Assembly: GCA_029262005.1 (NCBI GenBank)
Contig: JAJDAG010000086.1
Coordinates: 1 to 64,000, forward strand
Origin: Candidatus Zhuqueibacterota bacterium
Lineage (GTDB): Bacteria; Zhuqueibacterota; Zhuqueibacteria; Oceanimicrobiales; Oceanimicrobiaceae
DNA: 64,000 nucleotides
Direction: 5' to 3'
Below are positions 22,201-28,993 of the stretch, piece by piece. Under the pieces are notes generated by a model. That model did no database searches. It was not told where the DNA came from and saw nothing but the letters and a program-made list of their open reading frames with translations. The number at the start of each line of letters is the position of its first letter. Position 1 is the first letter of the stretch. Position numbers and translations under genes: made by a program.

Positions 22201-23051
22201 CCGTTCCCAGACAAAACGGTCTCTCGTGCCTGCCAGACTCCAGGGGCGCTGGCGTCATTGTGTACAGCGAAGTAGATTTTTTCATCAATTTGATTTGACC
22301 ACAAAACACCGACCTTGTTTCCGGAAAATGCAGCAATGGCAGAAAGATCGGTTGTGCCAAGGCTATTTCCTTGAACCGGTAGAATCCAGCCAATGCCCCA
22401 ATTAGCATCGCTTATGCCATCGGTGTGGTTAACCCAAACGTTGTTACCCTTGGTCCAAGCAGCCCAAATCTTACCTGCTGAGTCCTTTGTAATGGTCAAA
22501 GCATCGGTCTTGAGTGTGCCGGTTATGTTTACTGGGAAACCAGAGTCCAGGCTGTAGCTGTTTGAGCCTGAATTGTAAGAGTAGCGGCTCAAGGTTGCGA
22601 TTTCGGAATCGTTGCTGCTGACATTCAATTTGGCACGCGACGAAATATAGATTTTGTTGCCGTCAACCAGGGCGTCGGCTGCGGACTTGTTGCGGTCGTC
22701 TACCTCAGGGCCTGTGTTGGTCCAGTTTTGCGTTGCAGGATCAAATCGATGAATACGAAATGTTTCCGAATTCAAATCCCATAAAACGCCCCACCAGAAG
22801 CCATCATTATACCAGATTTTTGACTCCGGCTTTGTTTCCGTTGGCTCTGAAGTAACACCGCCACCACCATAGCTAAAATTGCGGTAGCCGGCAATCAAAG
22901 GTTCCGATTGAAATGCCTGCGCTTGTAGAGGGTGCGTTGTCAGTGTGAGGGCTGCTCCCGTTAGAACAGCTAAAGCCACGACGCTTTTGACCTTTCGCCC
23001 AAATGTATGACTTGGATGGTTTTCACCCGTTGCTCGCCCGTTGATACTCAT
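10248..23051 (-). CDS. Giant secreted repeat protein: propeller, 30 Ig-like repeats, five DNRLRE/CBM96-like domains, FlgD-like sorting tail
   Basis: 4,267 aa. The ATG at 23049-23051 has a GGAG Shine-Dalgarno 8 bases upstream. Residues 1 to about 46 are a long signal peptide ending near LQAQA. A propeller-like domain follows (about 47-440), then 21 Big_9/cadherin-like repeats of about 95 aa (about 441-2440). From there to about 4150, five domains of about 155 aa (starting near 2447, 2810, 3367, 3730 and 3990) alternate with nine more repeats. Each of the five begins like DDGQVKLT, then NYG, and later has VExDVT; this matches the DNRLRE/CBM96 type, which is often linked to polysaccharide binding. 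The last about 90 residues (YPNPFNAST, VRGQLVRSL, ASGVYFIRL) are a FlgD-like/Por-type C-terminal domain. It is probably a surface or matrix protein. The upstream-facing neighbour is its tandem paralogue. Exact function is unknown. Confidence 0.95.
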   Translation of the reverse strand: MSINGRATGENHPSHTFGRKVKSVVALAVLTGAALTLTTHPLQAQAFQSEPLIAGYRNFSYGGGGVTSEPTETKPESKIWYNDGFWWGVLWDLNSETFRIHRFDPATQNWTNTGPEVDDRNKSAADALVDGNKIYISSRAKLNVSSNDSEIATLSRYSYNSGSNSYSLDSGFPVNITGTLKTDALTITKDSAGKIWAAWTKGNNVWVNHTDGISDANWGIGWILPVQGNSLGTTDLSAIAAFSGNKVGVLWSNQIDEKIYFAVHNDASAPGVWQARETVLSGNGSADDHINLAVRPSDGTVLAISKTSFNGTGATLAMLNKRTPAGTWSNHAVWTTAEDPTRPIVVFNASTDSIYAISRLKDYDAVYYKSAHISNPTFSSGPGQILIMGPDEDTVNNTTSAKVALTNASGMLIQASDKGPDFYMHGFVDFNNTRPTVLANTAFTNELSPVTVDVLFGATDPDGTIDPATVQVVISATNGTTSINASTGAITYLPNPGFSGSDEFYFTVSDDDGANAVGKIVTVTVNDSPVAADDTVQTTEDVAIAIDVLANDIDSDGSINLASVVVVTPASNGITTVSTVTGEVTYTPNLNFTGLDTFIYTVADDSGGVSNQATVSVTVSELNDPPFAINDTVLTNNQAISVIDVLSNDFDVDGTLNVSSVLLQSTPSKGTATVSNVTGEITFTPNTGTFGTDSFTYTVDDNLGATSNTATVLLQINAKPIAVDDSATTQKNTAITVDVLNNDSDADGTLVTSTVSVGTLPSHGSFTVNSSTGAITYTPSFAYMGLDSLTYTVQDDSGLTTNVATVHLRVNMVPVAVNDLPQTLKGVAVDFSILDNDDDQDGTLDTASIAVTFGPFNGSLAINSTTGVVTYTPNSLFSGIDLFGYTVDDNDGASSNEANVNIAVDVAPVANNDAATTNEDTPVSVDVVANDTDEDGTIDPVTVLVVSAPDSGVTSVNPTTGVVTYTPNLNYYGSDSFSYTVNDDDGITSNTALVALTVNAVNDAPVALNDTASTIEDTPVSINVAANDSDVDGSLTISLLAISTPPANGTTSVQGTTGFVTYTPGQDYSGSDFFTYTLTDDDNGTSNVATVTIDVSGFNDPPTAVNDTVTTDEEIAITIDVAANDIDLDGVVVPSTVAEAVAPLHGLTSINGTTGEVTYTPDLNFFGADSFKYTIQDDGGDFSNQGVVFITVNPINDPPVAVDDTASTLLDVPVDVAVTANDYDVDGTINPLSILAGSGSHGTTAIKPNGVITYTPGSGYLGSDQFFYTVRDDMGAVSNTGTVTVNTFLAAPVAVNDTVITDEDLPVAIDVTANDTAFNTSIDPATVSLASTPSSGTISVNPTTGVVTYSPNTNFFGQDSFSYSVSDSNGVTSNIAIVLVNVNKTPFALNDNATTDEDVPVDIDVIANDVDPDGAIDGSTVTLITLTANGTTSVHPVTGVVTYTPNTNFSGSDGFTYTVNDNVGSTTNIASVSITISPVNDVPLAVNDTVSVSKNTVIAIDVAANDSDVDGTLVLSSVSVVTQPVNGTANVNPSTGIVTYTPTPFYIGSDSLTYTIDDNLGGTSNVATVLITVTGNNEFPVAVNDTVNTTEDTPTNISVLANDYDLDGTLDSTSVVILANPQNGNASVNPVTGVVTYTPNLDFFGNDSLQYTMKDKQGAISNAAKVLIAIDSSNDSPVAVDDEATMNEDNAAIVDVAANDSDEDGTLDLSSVAVTTGPGHGSITINSTTGAITYTPNVNYFGLDSLFYTIDDNLGFTSNIARVLLTIVSVNDPPVAVNDTVQTMFNMAVTIVVAANDFDVDGTLDTTSVSVGFTANGTTLVKPNGDVTYTPNNGYVGTDSFSYTILDNLGSLSNNGTVVVQVTSAPFVTADFDTTSEDTAKIVNVLSNDNDPDGTIDATTVAVVVQPNNGTTSVNPTTGTITYAPIANFFGQDTFTYTVDDNDGNTSQQALVTMTITPVNDPPVAVNDTTVTSEDTPVIINVVANDSDLDNSINAATVTLMSQPVNGSTTVNGSTGEITYTPNLDYNGLDSLSYHVADALGAVSNTAVVFVTVTSQNDFPVAVDDTVTTDEDIPVVMQILSNDTDPDGSLVPSSVSITSGPQNGAATVNGSTGEINYTPATDYTGLDSLVYTVKDNLGATSNAATVRITVTPINDPPVAVNDTSVTSEDTPVLVDVVVNDTDVDGSVDPATVTLVSQPVNGMAGVNGSTGVITYTPDINFNGPDSLTYNVADDVGAVSNVAKVVLTVSSQNDLPVAVDDTVSTDEDTPISIAVLNNDSDPEGALVASSVTITGGPENGAASVNSATGEIDYAPALDFFGNDSLTYTVDDILGGTSNQAAVRIDVTAVNDAPVALADNATSLQGIAVNINVAVNDTDVDGTINPATIQIASAPQNGGVVISGSPGVIAYTSNPGFVGADTFTYTIKDNVGAVSNSAAVTVTVVAPASYTFQATDDGQIKLTEPTSNYGSKSTFKIENGKFESYFKFNASGISGNIVSATLRLHVTDGSADGGVTGGTLYQASNNFSNSSQPWVETTLVGNNAPATVGSILVTQGAVFPNGVVDFDVTGVLTGNGVYSFCLSNTTGDRVKYYAREGLLPPEIIVETDAGGGSNQPPVANNDIATTGAATAIAIDVTANDTDSDGTIIVSTVAILSLPANGVVAVNGLTGVVTYTPNSGFSGADTFIYTVNDDQGATSNAATVTVTVGAGNTAPVANNDNGVTTAGTSVAIDVTANDSDSDGTIVVSTVTIQTQPSNGSAVVSGVTGVVTYTPNSGFNATDTFTYTVKDNLGALSNVATVTVVVTGGGSGQTLSFQSIHDGQVKLTDVGKNYGSKSTMKVEDGSFASYMKFAVSGLSGSVQSAKVRLQVTDQASDGGPAGGEIYAVSNNFSTGGGAWIESVLTSGNAPNAISGVLSSLGAVSPNQVVELDVTSTVSGDGTYSFALFGTNTNQVKYYTKEGLTPPELIIQISGGGGNTAPVANNDAASTSAITAVAIDVTANDTDIDGTINPASVAIQSPATNGVTTVNGTTGIVTYTPNSGFSGADVFTYTVNDNLGAASNVATVTVTVTAGNIPPVANNDNASTTVASAVVIDVPANDTDSDGTIDVTTVAIQSLPANGSAAVNALSGVITYTPNSGFTGQDTLKYTVNDNQGAASNVASAFIAVGSGNAAPVANNDNAATGADAAVAIDVTANDTDSDGTINVTSVAIQAQATNGVAVASVTTGVVTYTPNSGFSGTDIFTYTVNDNLGATSNAATVTVEVSPANVAPVANDDSGSTTLATAVTVDVTANDTDSDGTINVTTVQIQTAPLNGTAVPNGTTGVVTYTPNSGFSGTDVFTYTVNDDDGATSNVATVTLTVSSGGGGQTVTFVPSDDGQVKLTDNGKNYSTKPTMKLENGAFSSYLKFVVSGISGTISSAVVRLQVSDGSSDGGPTGGQIFLASNNFSNGAAPWVESSLTSGNAPNTTSGVLSSLGAVSPNQLVEFDVTSAVGGDGTYSFCLSSTSGNQVKYYTKEGLVQPTLIVQTNGGGGGGNSTPVAVNDNASTAPGSAVAIDVTANDTDSDGMINVTTVAVQSPAANGTTTVSNSTGIVTYVPNTGFSGTDTFTYTVKDDLGATSNVATVTVAVTSGNVAPVAVNDNASTVSGSAVAIDVTANDTDSDGTINVATVLVVAQPGNGSASVSGVTGVITYTPSSGFSGTDTFTYNVKDNLGAVSNNATVTVTVSGGGGSQTLTFQSTDDNQVKVTEPGSNYGAKETAKVEAAKFSAYYKFVVTGVSGAVQSAKLRLSVTNSSSDGGNVYSVSNNYSGSSSLWTEDVLTAGNAPDITGSPVGNLGQVTAGTFAEVDVTGAVSGNGIFSFAVSKNTSDRAIYHNKEGGNPPELIVTIGSGGGGGGNTPPVAVNDNAATAAATAVAIDVTANDSDSDGSINVTTVSIIAAPTDGAAIVSGATGVVTYTSDSGFSGVDSFTYTVKDNDGATSNVATVTITVSGGGQPATFTFNPIDDSFVRFEKPTNNYGTGTELRIRKSSGSENNSYLRFNVSGLTGPVQSATLRLYCFDGSNVGGSVYTVSNNYDNSANPWQENGVVWDNSPSINGVPLGSFGVVAAGSYFEVDVTAAISGNGTYNFGIGDGSSDAAKFDSDEGSNRPELVINTGTTSASRGEEVLLAKAEVEEYEMLPETASLRPNYPNPFNASTNIQYELPEDANVKLLIYNVRGQLVRSLVDGKVSAGFKKTIWDGRDDKRLDVASGVYFIRLGIGEQKFSRRIVLQK

Positions 23052-23704
23052 TGATGAATCTCCGTTGTATGTCCCCGATGTCTAACTGCAGCGAATAAAA
23101 TTGTATATTTTCAACCACTCCTATGGTTGCATGAGTGGCCAAAAACACAAAGATGCACTATCGTGCGGGCTTGCCCTAGTCGATTGCCACCATATAAATG
23201 GTGCTTTATCACTTGAACCTCCTTGCCCAAATAGAACCGTGCCCCCAATTGGAGTTTAGAAATTGAACAGCTATTGAACCGAAAAAAGAAAAGAAACGTG
23301 TTTATAACTGAATACACGTCGTCATTTTGTATCTTACTCACAGTTGAGCAAAATGCAGAGGAAAGAAATATATTTTTCCAGAAAAAAATTACGGACTGCT
23401 TTTTTTCGTATTTTTTACAGGAACACAAGCTCTTGACAACTGAAAATTCTGTGTATTAAATTGCTGTTTTCTGATACATCGCGGCAAACAACAAAACCAG
23501 GCCGAAATTGTTTGTTACGTATCGAAAATTACCTCCGCTACATGTGAAGCTGCTGATAATGCGTCCTCAATCTGTGTGTCCACATTATAAGGATTAGGGG
23601 AACCCGGCCAAATTTAGTTGACTTTAGCGCCAGGTGTCATTATTTTTCTGATGATATCTATCAGCATGCATATCTTAACAGCCTAACATGAAAGGCCGCC
23701 CCGA
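23052..23704. other. Intergenic region with short inverted repeats upstream of the giant gene
   Basis: About 650 bases separate the divergent giant gene and the YCII lipoprotein gene. On the giant-gene side, 23115-23138 holds an inverted repeat (CCACTC/GAGTGG) overlapped by an alternative pair (CAACC/GGTTG at 23112-23129). Further out, 23296-23319 has ACGTGT/ACACGT arms. These could be a structured leader and an operator, but I could not match them to a known riboswitch. The lipoprotein side carries the promoter listed separately. Confidence 0.35.
23618..23646 (+). promoter_or_regulatory. Sigma-70-like promoter for the YCII lipoprotein gene
   Basis: TTGACT at 23618-23623 and TATTTT at 23641-23646 are separated by exactly 17 bases. 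The predicted start is about 50 bases before the ATG at 23705. A second, weaker candidate (TTGACA near 23434) lies further upstream. Confidence 0.5.
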
Positions 23705-24202
23705 ATGAATATCAAGCCATTTCTATTATTGTTAATAGCATCAACTATCGTTACAAGCTGTGAATTAAAAACTGAGCAGCCAAAGCCGGAAAAGTACGAC
23801 AACGAAAAACAACAACCGAGTTTCGATCAGGCGCTTGCCGCAAGCCTAGGTGCGGATGAGTATGGTATGAAAAAATATGTTCTGGCATTTTTAAAAGCCG
23901 GACCAAATCGTGATCAGGATTCGCTGTCGGCAGCAAAGCTGCAAAAAGCCCATTTGGACAACATTCAGGCCCTTGCCAAAGCAGGAAAATTGTCTTTGGC
24001 CGGCCCGTTTCTGGATAACGGAAACATGCGGGGCATCTACATATTCAACGTAGAATCTGTTGAAGAGGCGAAAAAGTTGACTGAAACAGATCCGGCAATT
24101 CGGGCGGGAAGATTAACCATGGAGCTACACCCGTGGTATGGCTCGGCTGCGCTGCAGCAAGTAACGCAAATTCATGATAAAGTGGCAAAAACGAAATTCT
24201 GA
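23705..24202 (+). CDS. YCII-related domain lipoprotein
   Basis: 165 aa. The N-terminus is a lipoprotein signal ending in a VTSC lipobox, so the mature protein should be anchored by a lipidated Cys near residue 19. Residues about 55-160 match the YCII/YciI ferredoxin-like fold: the strand KKYVLAFLKAGPNR, then a helix with AHLDNIQALAKAGKLSLAGPF, then a strand GIYIFNVES, then the EEAKKLTETDPAIRAGRL helix and a final TMELHPWYG strand. Family members are small stand-alone or fused proteins of mostly unknown activity. A Shine-Dalgarno (AAAGG) lies 9 bases before the ATG. The gene stands alone, divergent from the giant gene. Confidence 0.85.
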   Translation: MNIKPFLLLLIASTIVTSCELKTEQPKPEKYDNEKQQPSFDQALAASLGADEYGMKKYVLAFLKAGPNRDQDSLSAAKLQKAHLDNIQALAKAGKLSLAGPFLDNGNMRGIYIFNVESVEEAKKLTETDPAIRAGRLTMELHPWYGSAALQQVTQIHDKVAKTKF

Positions 24203-24236
24203 AAAATGGAAGTTCTTAATCTCAAAACCACTGGGC

Positions 24237-24260
24237 CACAGAGGCGCATAGGACACAGAG
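24237..24260. repeat. CACAGAG tandem motif (degenerate repeat)
   Basis: CACAGAG occurs at 24237-24243 and 24254-24260 in the gap after the YCII lipoprotein gene. The same motif forms the arms of the larger inverted repeat at 57430-57568, which suggests a dispersed element. Confidence 0.4.
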
Positions 24261-24321
24261 ATAGAAAAATCAATTCAAGTTTCGCAGCTACCTGAATCAT
24301 TGATTTTCACCCCACCGGGAG

Positions 24322-24735
24322 TCAATCGACAATCTTATATGAAGTCGTGATCTCTGCGGTCTTATCAACCATGCCGGCAACAGAGCAATAGGTGCCAATG
24401 GAAAGCTTGATTGCCTTCTCCAGGTTCGAGGCTTTCAGATTGCTGCTTTTTACCACATACTCAAGATGCACCCTGGTAAATACTTTCGGGTGCGCGTCCG
24501 ACCTCTCAGCTTCAATGTTAACCTCGAAATCATCGACCTGCACACGCATTTTTTTTAGAATGAGCAACACATCAATGGCCGAGCAACTGCCGAGTGCATT
24601 CAGCACCATTTCCATTGGGCCGGTGGCGCCATCCGCCCCTTGATCTTTAACTGACGTATCTAGCACCGACCAGTGATTTGAATCTGAAATCGCGGCGAAA
24701 GTGGTGCCTTCAATTTGCTTGATTGTTGTTTTCAT
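24322..24735 (-). CDS. OsmC/Ohr family protein
   Basis: 137 aa, the usual length of stand-alone OsmC-like proteins, which are small cytosolic thiol peroxidases acting on organic hydroperoxides. The two family cysteines are present, in GSCSAIDV (about residue 50) and in YCSVAGM (about residue 116), and the central helix carries MEMVLNALGSC. An upstream GGATAAG gives a modest ribosome binding site. It is convergent with the YCII lipoprotein gene and has no obvious partner, so peroxide defence is inferred from the family only. It belongs to the YhfA-like OsmC branch rather than clearly to Ohr. Confidence 0.88.
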   Translation of the reverse strand: MKTTIKQIEGTTFAAISDSNHWSVLDTSVKDQGADGATGPMEMVLNALGSCSAIDVLLILKKMRVQVDDFEVNIEAERSDAHPKVFTRVHLEYVVKSSNLKASNLEKAIKLSIGTYCSVAGMVDKTAEITTSYKIVD

Positions 24736-24929
24736 GATTCTACTTATCCGGTATTATTTTTGAGTTAAACCGGTTGGTGCCATCGCTGCAAATGAAGCCA
24801 ATTGAAAAGTTGCGGCGATTCATGCTCCTGAAAAAGCAGACGCTGCCCGGATTTAGCTAAGATAGGTTTTTTTGTTTAAAATCCAAATCGGCGGGGATAG
24901 CAATTCGATCTGTTGGAAGCTTTAACTAA

Positions 24930-24981
24930 AAGGCAGAAGCGCCTGTCCTACCGTGGACTCAATAAAATGCGCCTCTGCCTT
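24930..24981 (-). terminator. Large stem-loop downstream of the HYR/FlgD-like protein gene
   Basis: The arms at 24930-24942 and 24969-24981 pair over 13 positions with one mismatch (AAGGCAGA-GCGC type). An inner GTCC/GGAC hairpin lies in the loop. On the minus strand the second arm is followed by TTTTAG, so it can end transcription of the gene whose stop is at 25012. The size and nested architecture also resemble a mobile palindromic repeat. Confidence 0.5.
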
Positions 24982-25011
24982 GGGGAAACACCTTTCCGGA
25001 AAAAAAATTAC

Positions 25012-26904
25012 TTATTTCGTCAGAATCAACTTCCTGGTCGCCACAAAGCCATTGGCTTTCAACTGGTACAGATAAACGCCACTCGCCACTTTCGCGCCGC
25101 GGGAATCTGTGCCGTTCCAGACTATGCTGTGCTGACCGGCGGCAATGACGCCCGAGTGTAGCATATGAATCAACTGGCTGCGCAGGTTGTAAATAGCCAG
25201 ATAGACTTCGCTCGCTTCCGGTACGTCAAAAGTAATCGTCGTGCTCGGGTTGAAAGGGTTCGGGTAATTTTGCCCCAGAGTAAAGCTTTGGGGAACAGAT
25301 TCGTGTGACGCTGTTTCGACTCTACCGAAGTCTCCTCCCGATTTCGCCAAACCACTGCCGCAGGTCCCCGCAATCGTGTAGTTCGCACCATTATCCATAG
25401 CTGGATTGCCGTTCTGGCTCTTCGGGATGTGGATTTGCAGGTTCGTTGTTCCGGTGTTGCCGTTGCCGTCATCTACTTCCAGGTTGATGGTATAGACCCG
25501 GCCATTACCGCTTCCCTGGCGCTCGGCGCGCAAATCGACGGTGTTGCAAGAAGTAATGACGATGTCACTCTTGGTGTTGCCATCGCCGCCGCCTTTAGCA
25601 TCTTCTTTTTCATCACTGGAAACTGAGGAGATGATGACATCGCTGGCCGTAAGGGAAGCGTTGCAGTTATCTGAGACTCCTGTGACGTACTGCGTGATAT
25701 CGATGTTGCGATACTTGTGATTTGGCGGCCAAAGGTTGATGGGTACCGGGCTTGCCGTCAATGTCGGCGCGGTCACGTCATCCACAACCACATTCTGCGT
25801 CTGTTGGCTGGTATTGCCGTTGCCGTCATCGTATGTCCAGGTGACGGTGAACGTGCCTTGTGTGGTATAAATCATCGGGTCTGATGTAGTTGCTGTAATG
25901 CTGCCCGCACAATTGTCCATAGCGGTCGGCTCGGTGAGCGTGACACTGCACTCGCCGGTGGCGTCGGGAATATTGGCCACGTCCGGGACAGGTGCCGTGT
26001 CGTCAGCCACGTTAACCGTAATAACTGTGCTGCAAGACCCACCATTGCCGTCGTCTGCGGTCACGGTGACGGTGTTGGCGCCCAGAACCAATGTCGTCGG
26101 GCTCACCGTGATGGCCAGCAGATCGCCATCCGGGTCGGTGACGCCGGTGACGTCTGCACCGGAGATGGTGGCCTGACAGTTGGCGCTTGCGCTTTGGGCA
26201 GCAACGCTAGCGTTGCTACAATCCGGTGGAAGGTTTGTGCCAGTTACTGTAATATAGTCAATGCGCCCATCTCTTTGCCCATAATATCGATATTTATTGG
26301 TAGCTATTATTACTTTTGTGGCAATCCTGTTATTATAATGATTAACTGCTGCACCTAATTGCACACCATCCAAGTATGCAGTCCAGGTTATGCCTTCTCT
26401 ACGAATCTCCAACTCATTATCGATTGTGGGGTTAATTCTACCAAAACCATTTGGATCATTATCATAAAAATATCCATCACCATGGGCGTATGTGAGACCA
26501 CCATAGCCACTTGCAGCTTGAGAATCGTCCCACATTACCAATGCAACTCTTTCATAATTCGAAGTCATTAGTTCAATATAAGTATTGCTGGTTGAACCAT
26601 ATGGATCACCGTCCTGACACCTAATATGAGCTTTAAATGAGAAATCTTCACTTGGAGAAATTGACTGGAGTAAATCGCTCTCATAAACTGCAAAAATATG
26701 ACTGTACGGATTCGTTCCCATTGTTTTAATTTTTGCCCATCCATTTTCTTCTGTCCACTCACAACCAGCTCCATTATTTGGTGCAGGACTCCAATTAGCA
26801 AAGTTGTCAAATTGTTCATCGAAAAGTAATACCTGGCCATAACTGTTTGCGCATAAAGCCAAAGTACTTAAGAACATGATTACCGCGTTGGCGAATCTAA
26901 ACAT
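25012..26904 (-). CDS. Secreted multidomain protein with HYR-like domains and FlgD-like C-terminal sorting domain
   Basis: 630 aa. A strong Shine-Dalgarno (AAAGGAGG) precedes the ATG. Residues 1-23 form a signal peptide (cleavage near NSYGQ). Residues about 25-225 look like a concanavalin/LamG-type jelly roll (FDEQFDNFANW, DNELEIRREG, WTAYLDGVQLG). Residues about 230-500 hold Cys-containing HYR-like Ig repeats (TDPDGDLLAITVSP, TVTADDGNGGSCSTVITV, ATDNCAGS-like). The last about 90 residues are a FlgD-like/Por-type tail (NYPNPFNPSTTITF, VASGVYLYQLKANG). This implies export to the periplasm and then to the surface or medium. The substrate is unknown. It stands alone between two gaps and shares only the tail type with the giant protein. 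Confidence 0.9.
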   Translation of the reverse strand: MFRFANAVIMFLSTLALCANSYGQVLLFDEQFDNFANWSPAPNNGAGCEWTEENGWAKIKTMGTNPYSHIFAVYESDLLQSISPSEDFSFKAHIRCQDGDPYGSTSNTYIELMTSNYERVALVMWDDSQAASGYGGLTYAHGDGYFYDNDPNGFGRINPTIDNELEIRREGITWTAYLDGVQLGAAVNHYNNRIATKVIIATNKYRYYGQRDGRIDYITVTGTNLPPDCSNASVAAQSASANCQATISGADVTGVTDPDGDLLAITVSPTTLVLGANTVTVTADDGNGGSCSTVITVNVADDTAPVPDVANIPDATGECSVTLTEPTAMDNCAGSITATTSDPMIYTTQGTFTVTWTYDDGNGNTSQQTQNVVVDDVTAPTLTASPVPINLWPPNHKYRNIDITQYVTGVSDNCNASLTASDVIISSVSSDEKEDAKGGGDGNTKSDIVITSCNTVDLRAERQGSGNGRVYTINLEVDDGNGNTGTTNLQIHIPKSQNGNPAMDNGANYTIAGTCGSGLAKSGGDFGRVETASHESVPQSFTLGQNYPNPFNPSTTITFDVPEASEVYLAIYNLRSQLIHMLHSGVIAAGQHSIVWNGTDSRGAKVASGVYLYQLKANGFVATRKLILTK

Positions 26905-27409
26905 GATAACCTCCTTTAATTGATTTAGTTACTGACAACACACCTCAGACCATGGTTTCAATTCTATGGTCAACTTCCATGCCATCCATTTAAATGTTGT
27001 CTGAGTATTTTTGCATCTTTGTTTTTTAGATGGTTATATCCGAATACTATAAACACGAAAGCAAAATCAGACGCTACCCTGTTTTGCAGAATTGAAACCC
27101 TCTGTTGTACAACACCTTGACAGACTAATTAAAATCAACACCTTAATCTGTGGTAAAGATGACACGCTGTTTGTTGTAAAAAAGACACAGATGCCGAACA
27201 AAACCAAACAACAAACGCTCACCATCTGCGATTTTATAAATCACAGTGAAGTGCATTTGATTCACATTTACAAACCGGAACAATTTAAAGGAAGGGACAA
27301 CTTCAACAGGTGAACTATGCGCGGAATGGATTTTGCGATGCTTTGATATGCGGCACAGCTAAGTCAGAGAAACATATCGGTGTAGATACAAATTTGCGCC
27401 GCACAACAC
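26905..27409. other. 500-base intergenic region with a 12-bp separated inverted repeat
   Basis: No gene is supported here. GGTTTCAATTCT at 26954-26965 recurs inverted at 27088-27099 (perfect over 12 bases, 122 bases between). The first copy lies about 50 bases upstream of the secreted-protein start, where an operator would be expected. No terminator for the downstream-facing gene was seen. Confidence 0.45.
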
Positions 27410-28780
27410 TTAACAAGCTCCCCAGTCAATCCCCAACCCGTGCATTTTCCGATACAAATTGGCCCGGTCCAATCCGAGAATCTTTGCGGCTCTGGAAACA
27501 CTGCCATTGTTTTCCTGCAAGGCGTTGAGAATGAACTGCCGCTCGAATTGTCGGCGGGCTTCGTGTAAGGTGGTGTGAGCGCTTGAGGCAGATATTATGC
27601 GGTCTTCGGGGACATCGAGGAAAGGTTTAACATGTTCGAGGTCTATGATCTGGCTGTAGTTTATTACCAAAATGCGTTCGATGAAATTTCGCAGTTGACG
27701 AATGTTGCCCGGCCAGTTGTGATATTTGAGGAAACGGCTGGCGGCCGGGGTCAAACGTGGCTCAGGCACACCGAGGGATTCGGCGAATTCCGCCAAAAAG
27801 TGACCTGTCAGAAGCGGGATGTCGCTGCGGCGCTCACGCAGCGCGGGTACGTGAATGTGGACAACGTTTATGCGGTAGTATAGATCTTCCCGGAACTTAC
27901 TTTTTTGTACTTCTTGAAGCAAGTTGTGGTTGGTGGCTGCCAGCAGGCGCACATTTACTTTAATCGTCTCCGTAGATCCCACTTTCTGAATTTCACCCGA
28001 TTCTAGAAAACGGAGGAGCTTGACCTGCATCATTTCATCCATATCGCCAATTTCATCGAGAAACAGGGTGCCGTTGTCGGCAGTTTCGAGGCGGCCTTTT
28101 TTAGCGGAGAGGGCACCGGTAAAAGCGCCTTTGGTGTGGCCAAAAAGCTCGCTTTCAAGGATTGTTGCCGGCACTGCGGCGCAGTTGATTTTTACCGACT
28201 GTCGATTGCTGCGTTTGCTGCCGGCATGAATGGCGGTTGCCACCAGCTCTTTGCCCGTGCCGTTCTCGCCTGAAATGAGCACCGAACTGTTGGTCGGGGC
28301 GATGCGCTCAATGAGGTTGTAAATCCGTTTCATTTCCCCGGACTGACCAATCATTTTGAAGCGCTGCAGGTTCTCTTGCTTGTATTGAGCCAGCTCCTGT
28401 TCGAGCTTGCCAAGAGCCAGGGCATTGCGAACGGTGACCAGGATTCGATCTCGGTCCAACGGCTTTTCAAGAAAATCATAAACACCGATTTTAGTCGCCT
28501 CGACAGCGCGGGGGACAGTGCCAAAAGCGGAAAACAAAATGATAGGAATGAGCGATTTTTGTTCCAGAAACTTCGTTGCCAATTCGAGCCCTGACACTTC
28601 CGGCATCATCAAATCGAGCAACACAAGGTCAAAATCAGCAGCCTCAAACCGTGCCAGCGCTTGACTGCTGCTTGTAGCAACGGTGGGTTGGTAGCCCTCG
28701 CGTTTGAGCATTTTTTTAAGAATTTCGCAGATGGGCGCTTCGTCATCCACGATCAGAATTGTGGGTTGGTGGTTCGGCAC
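27410..28780 (-). CDS. NtrC-family sigma-54-dependent response regulator
   Basis: 456 aa, a full-length NtrC-type activator. The receiver domain (1-120) has the acidic pair D12-D13, the phospho-acceptor D56 in LLDLMMP and the conserved K107. The AAA+ domain follows, with Walker A GENGTGKE at 171-178, the sigma-54 contact loop GAFTGA at 218-223 and Walker B LFLDE at 239-243. The C-terminus is a Fis-type helix-turn-helix ([20 protein letters not shown]). It should activate RNA polymerase with sigma-54 after phosphorylation by the sensor kinase encoded just upstream. The apparent start is GTG with no clear Shine-Dalgarno, so the exact start is uncertain. Target promoters were not identified in the window. 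Confidence 0.93.
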   Translation of the reverse strand: MPNHQPTILIVDDEAPICEILKKMLKREGYQPTVATSSSQALARFEAADFDLVLLDLMMPEVSGLELATKFLEQKSLIPIILFSAFGTVPRAVEATKIGVYDFLEKPLDRDRILVTVRNALALGKLEQELAQYKQENLQRFKMIGQSGEMKRIYNLIERIAPTNSSVLISGENGTGKELVATAIHAGSKRSNRQSVKINCAAVPATILESELFGHTKGAFTGALSAKKGRLETADNGTLFLDEIGDMDEMMQVKLLRFLESGEIQKVGSTETIKVNVRLLAATNHNLLQEVQKSKFREDLYYRINVVHIHVPALRERRSDIPLLTGHFLAEFAESLGVPEPRLTPAASRFLKYHNWPGNIRQLRNFIERILVINYSQIIDLEHVKPFLDVPEDRIISASSAHTTLHEARRQFERQFILNALQENNGSVSRAAKILGLDRANLYRKMHGLGIDWGAC

Positions 28781-28930
28781 TAGATATTTTGAGAAACTCT
28801 ATCCTTTGCTTATTTGCCACGGCTTGAATATTACTTTCTGTATTTAGCGACTCCTTCCTTCACTTGACCGTGACAATCAGTATCCATTGATCAGGAAAGT
28901 CACCTGGTGTCGATGCATTCGTTGGGGTTA

Positions 28931-28953
28931 GAAATGCTGAAGCATTTCACTCC
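28931..28953 (-). repeat. Small palindromic repeat, copy 1
   Basis: On the minus strand this starts GGAGTG and folds into a hairpin (GAAATGCT arms, 28931-28938 and 28941-28948). It sits in the 213-base gap between the sensor kinase and response-regulator genes. It aligns without gaps to 31685-31707, with two compensatory base-pair changes. Confidence 0.65.
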
Positions 28954-28993
28954 TTCTGTTTTTGCAACCACCGTGCCAAGACCAAGGCCCGGC

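Noticed and set aside
23160-23240. Possible c-di-GMP (GEMM) riboswitch in the giant gene leader
   Set aside because: Some GGGCAA and GGTGG words are present, but the conserved helices and tetraloop/receptor do not line up with the consensus.
23111-23428. Leftward 105-codon frame upstream of the giant gene with an HLYGGNRLG stretch like the RHS core
   Set aside because: Only nine residues match, the frame lacks a ribosome site and other RHS repeats, and the region looks like a leader. At most a chance match or remnant.
27092-27313. 73-codon rightward frame in the gap before the NtrC-type gene
   Set aside because: No ribosome site, signal or motif; AT-rich DNA permits such frames.
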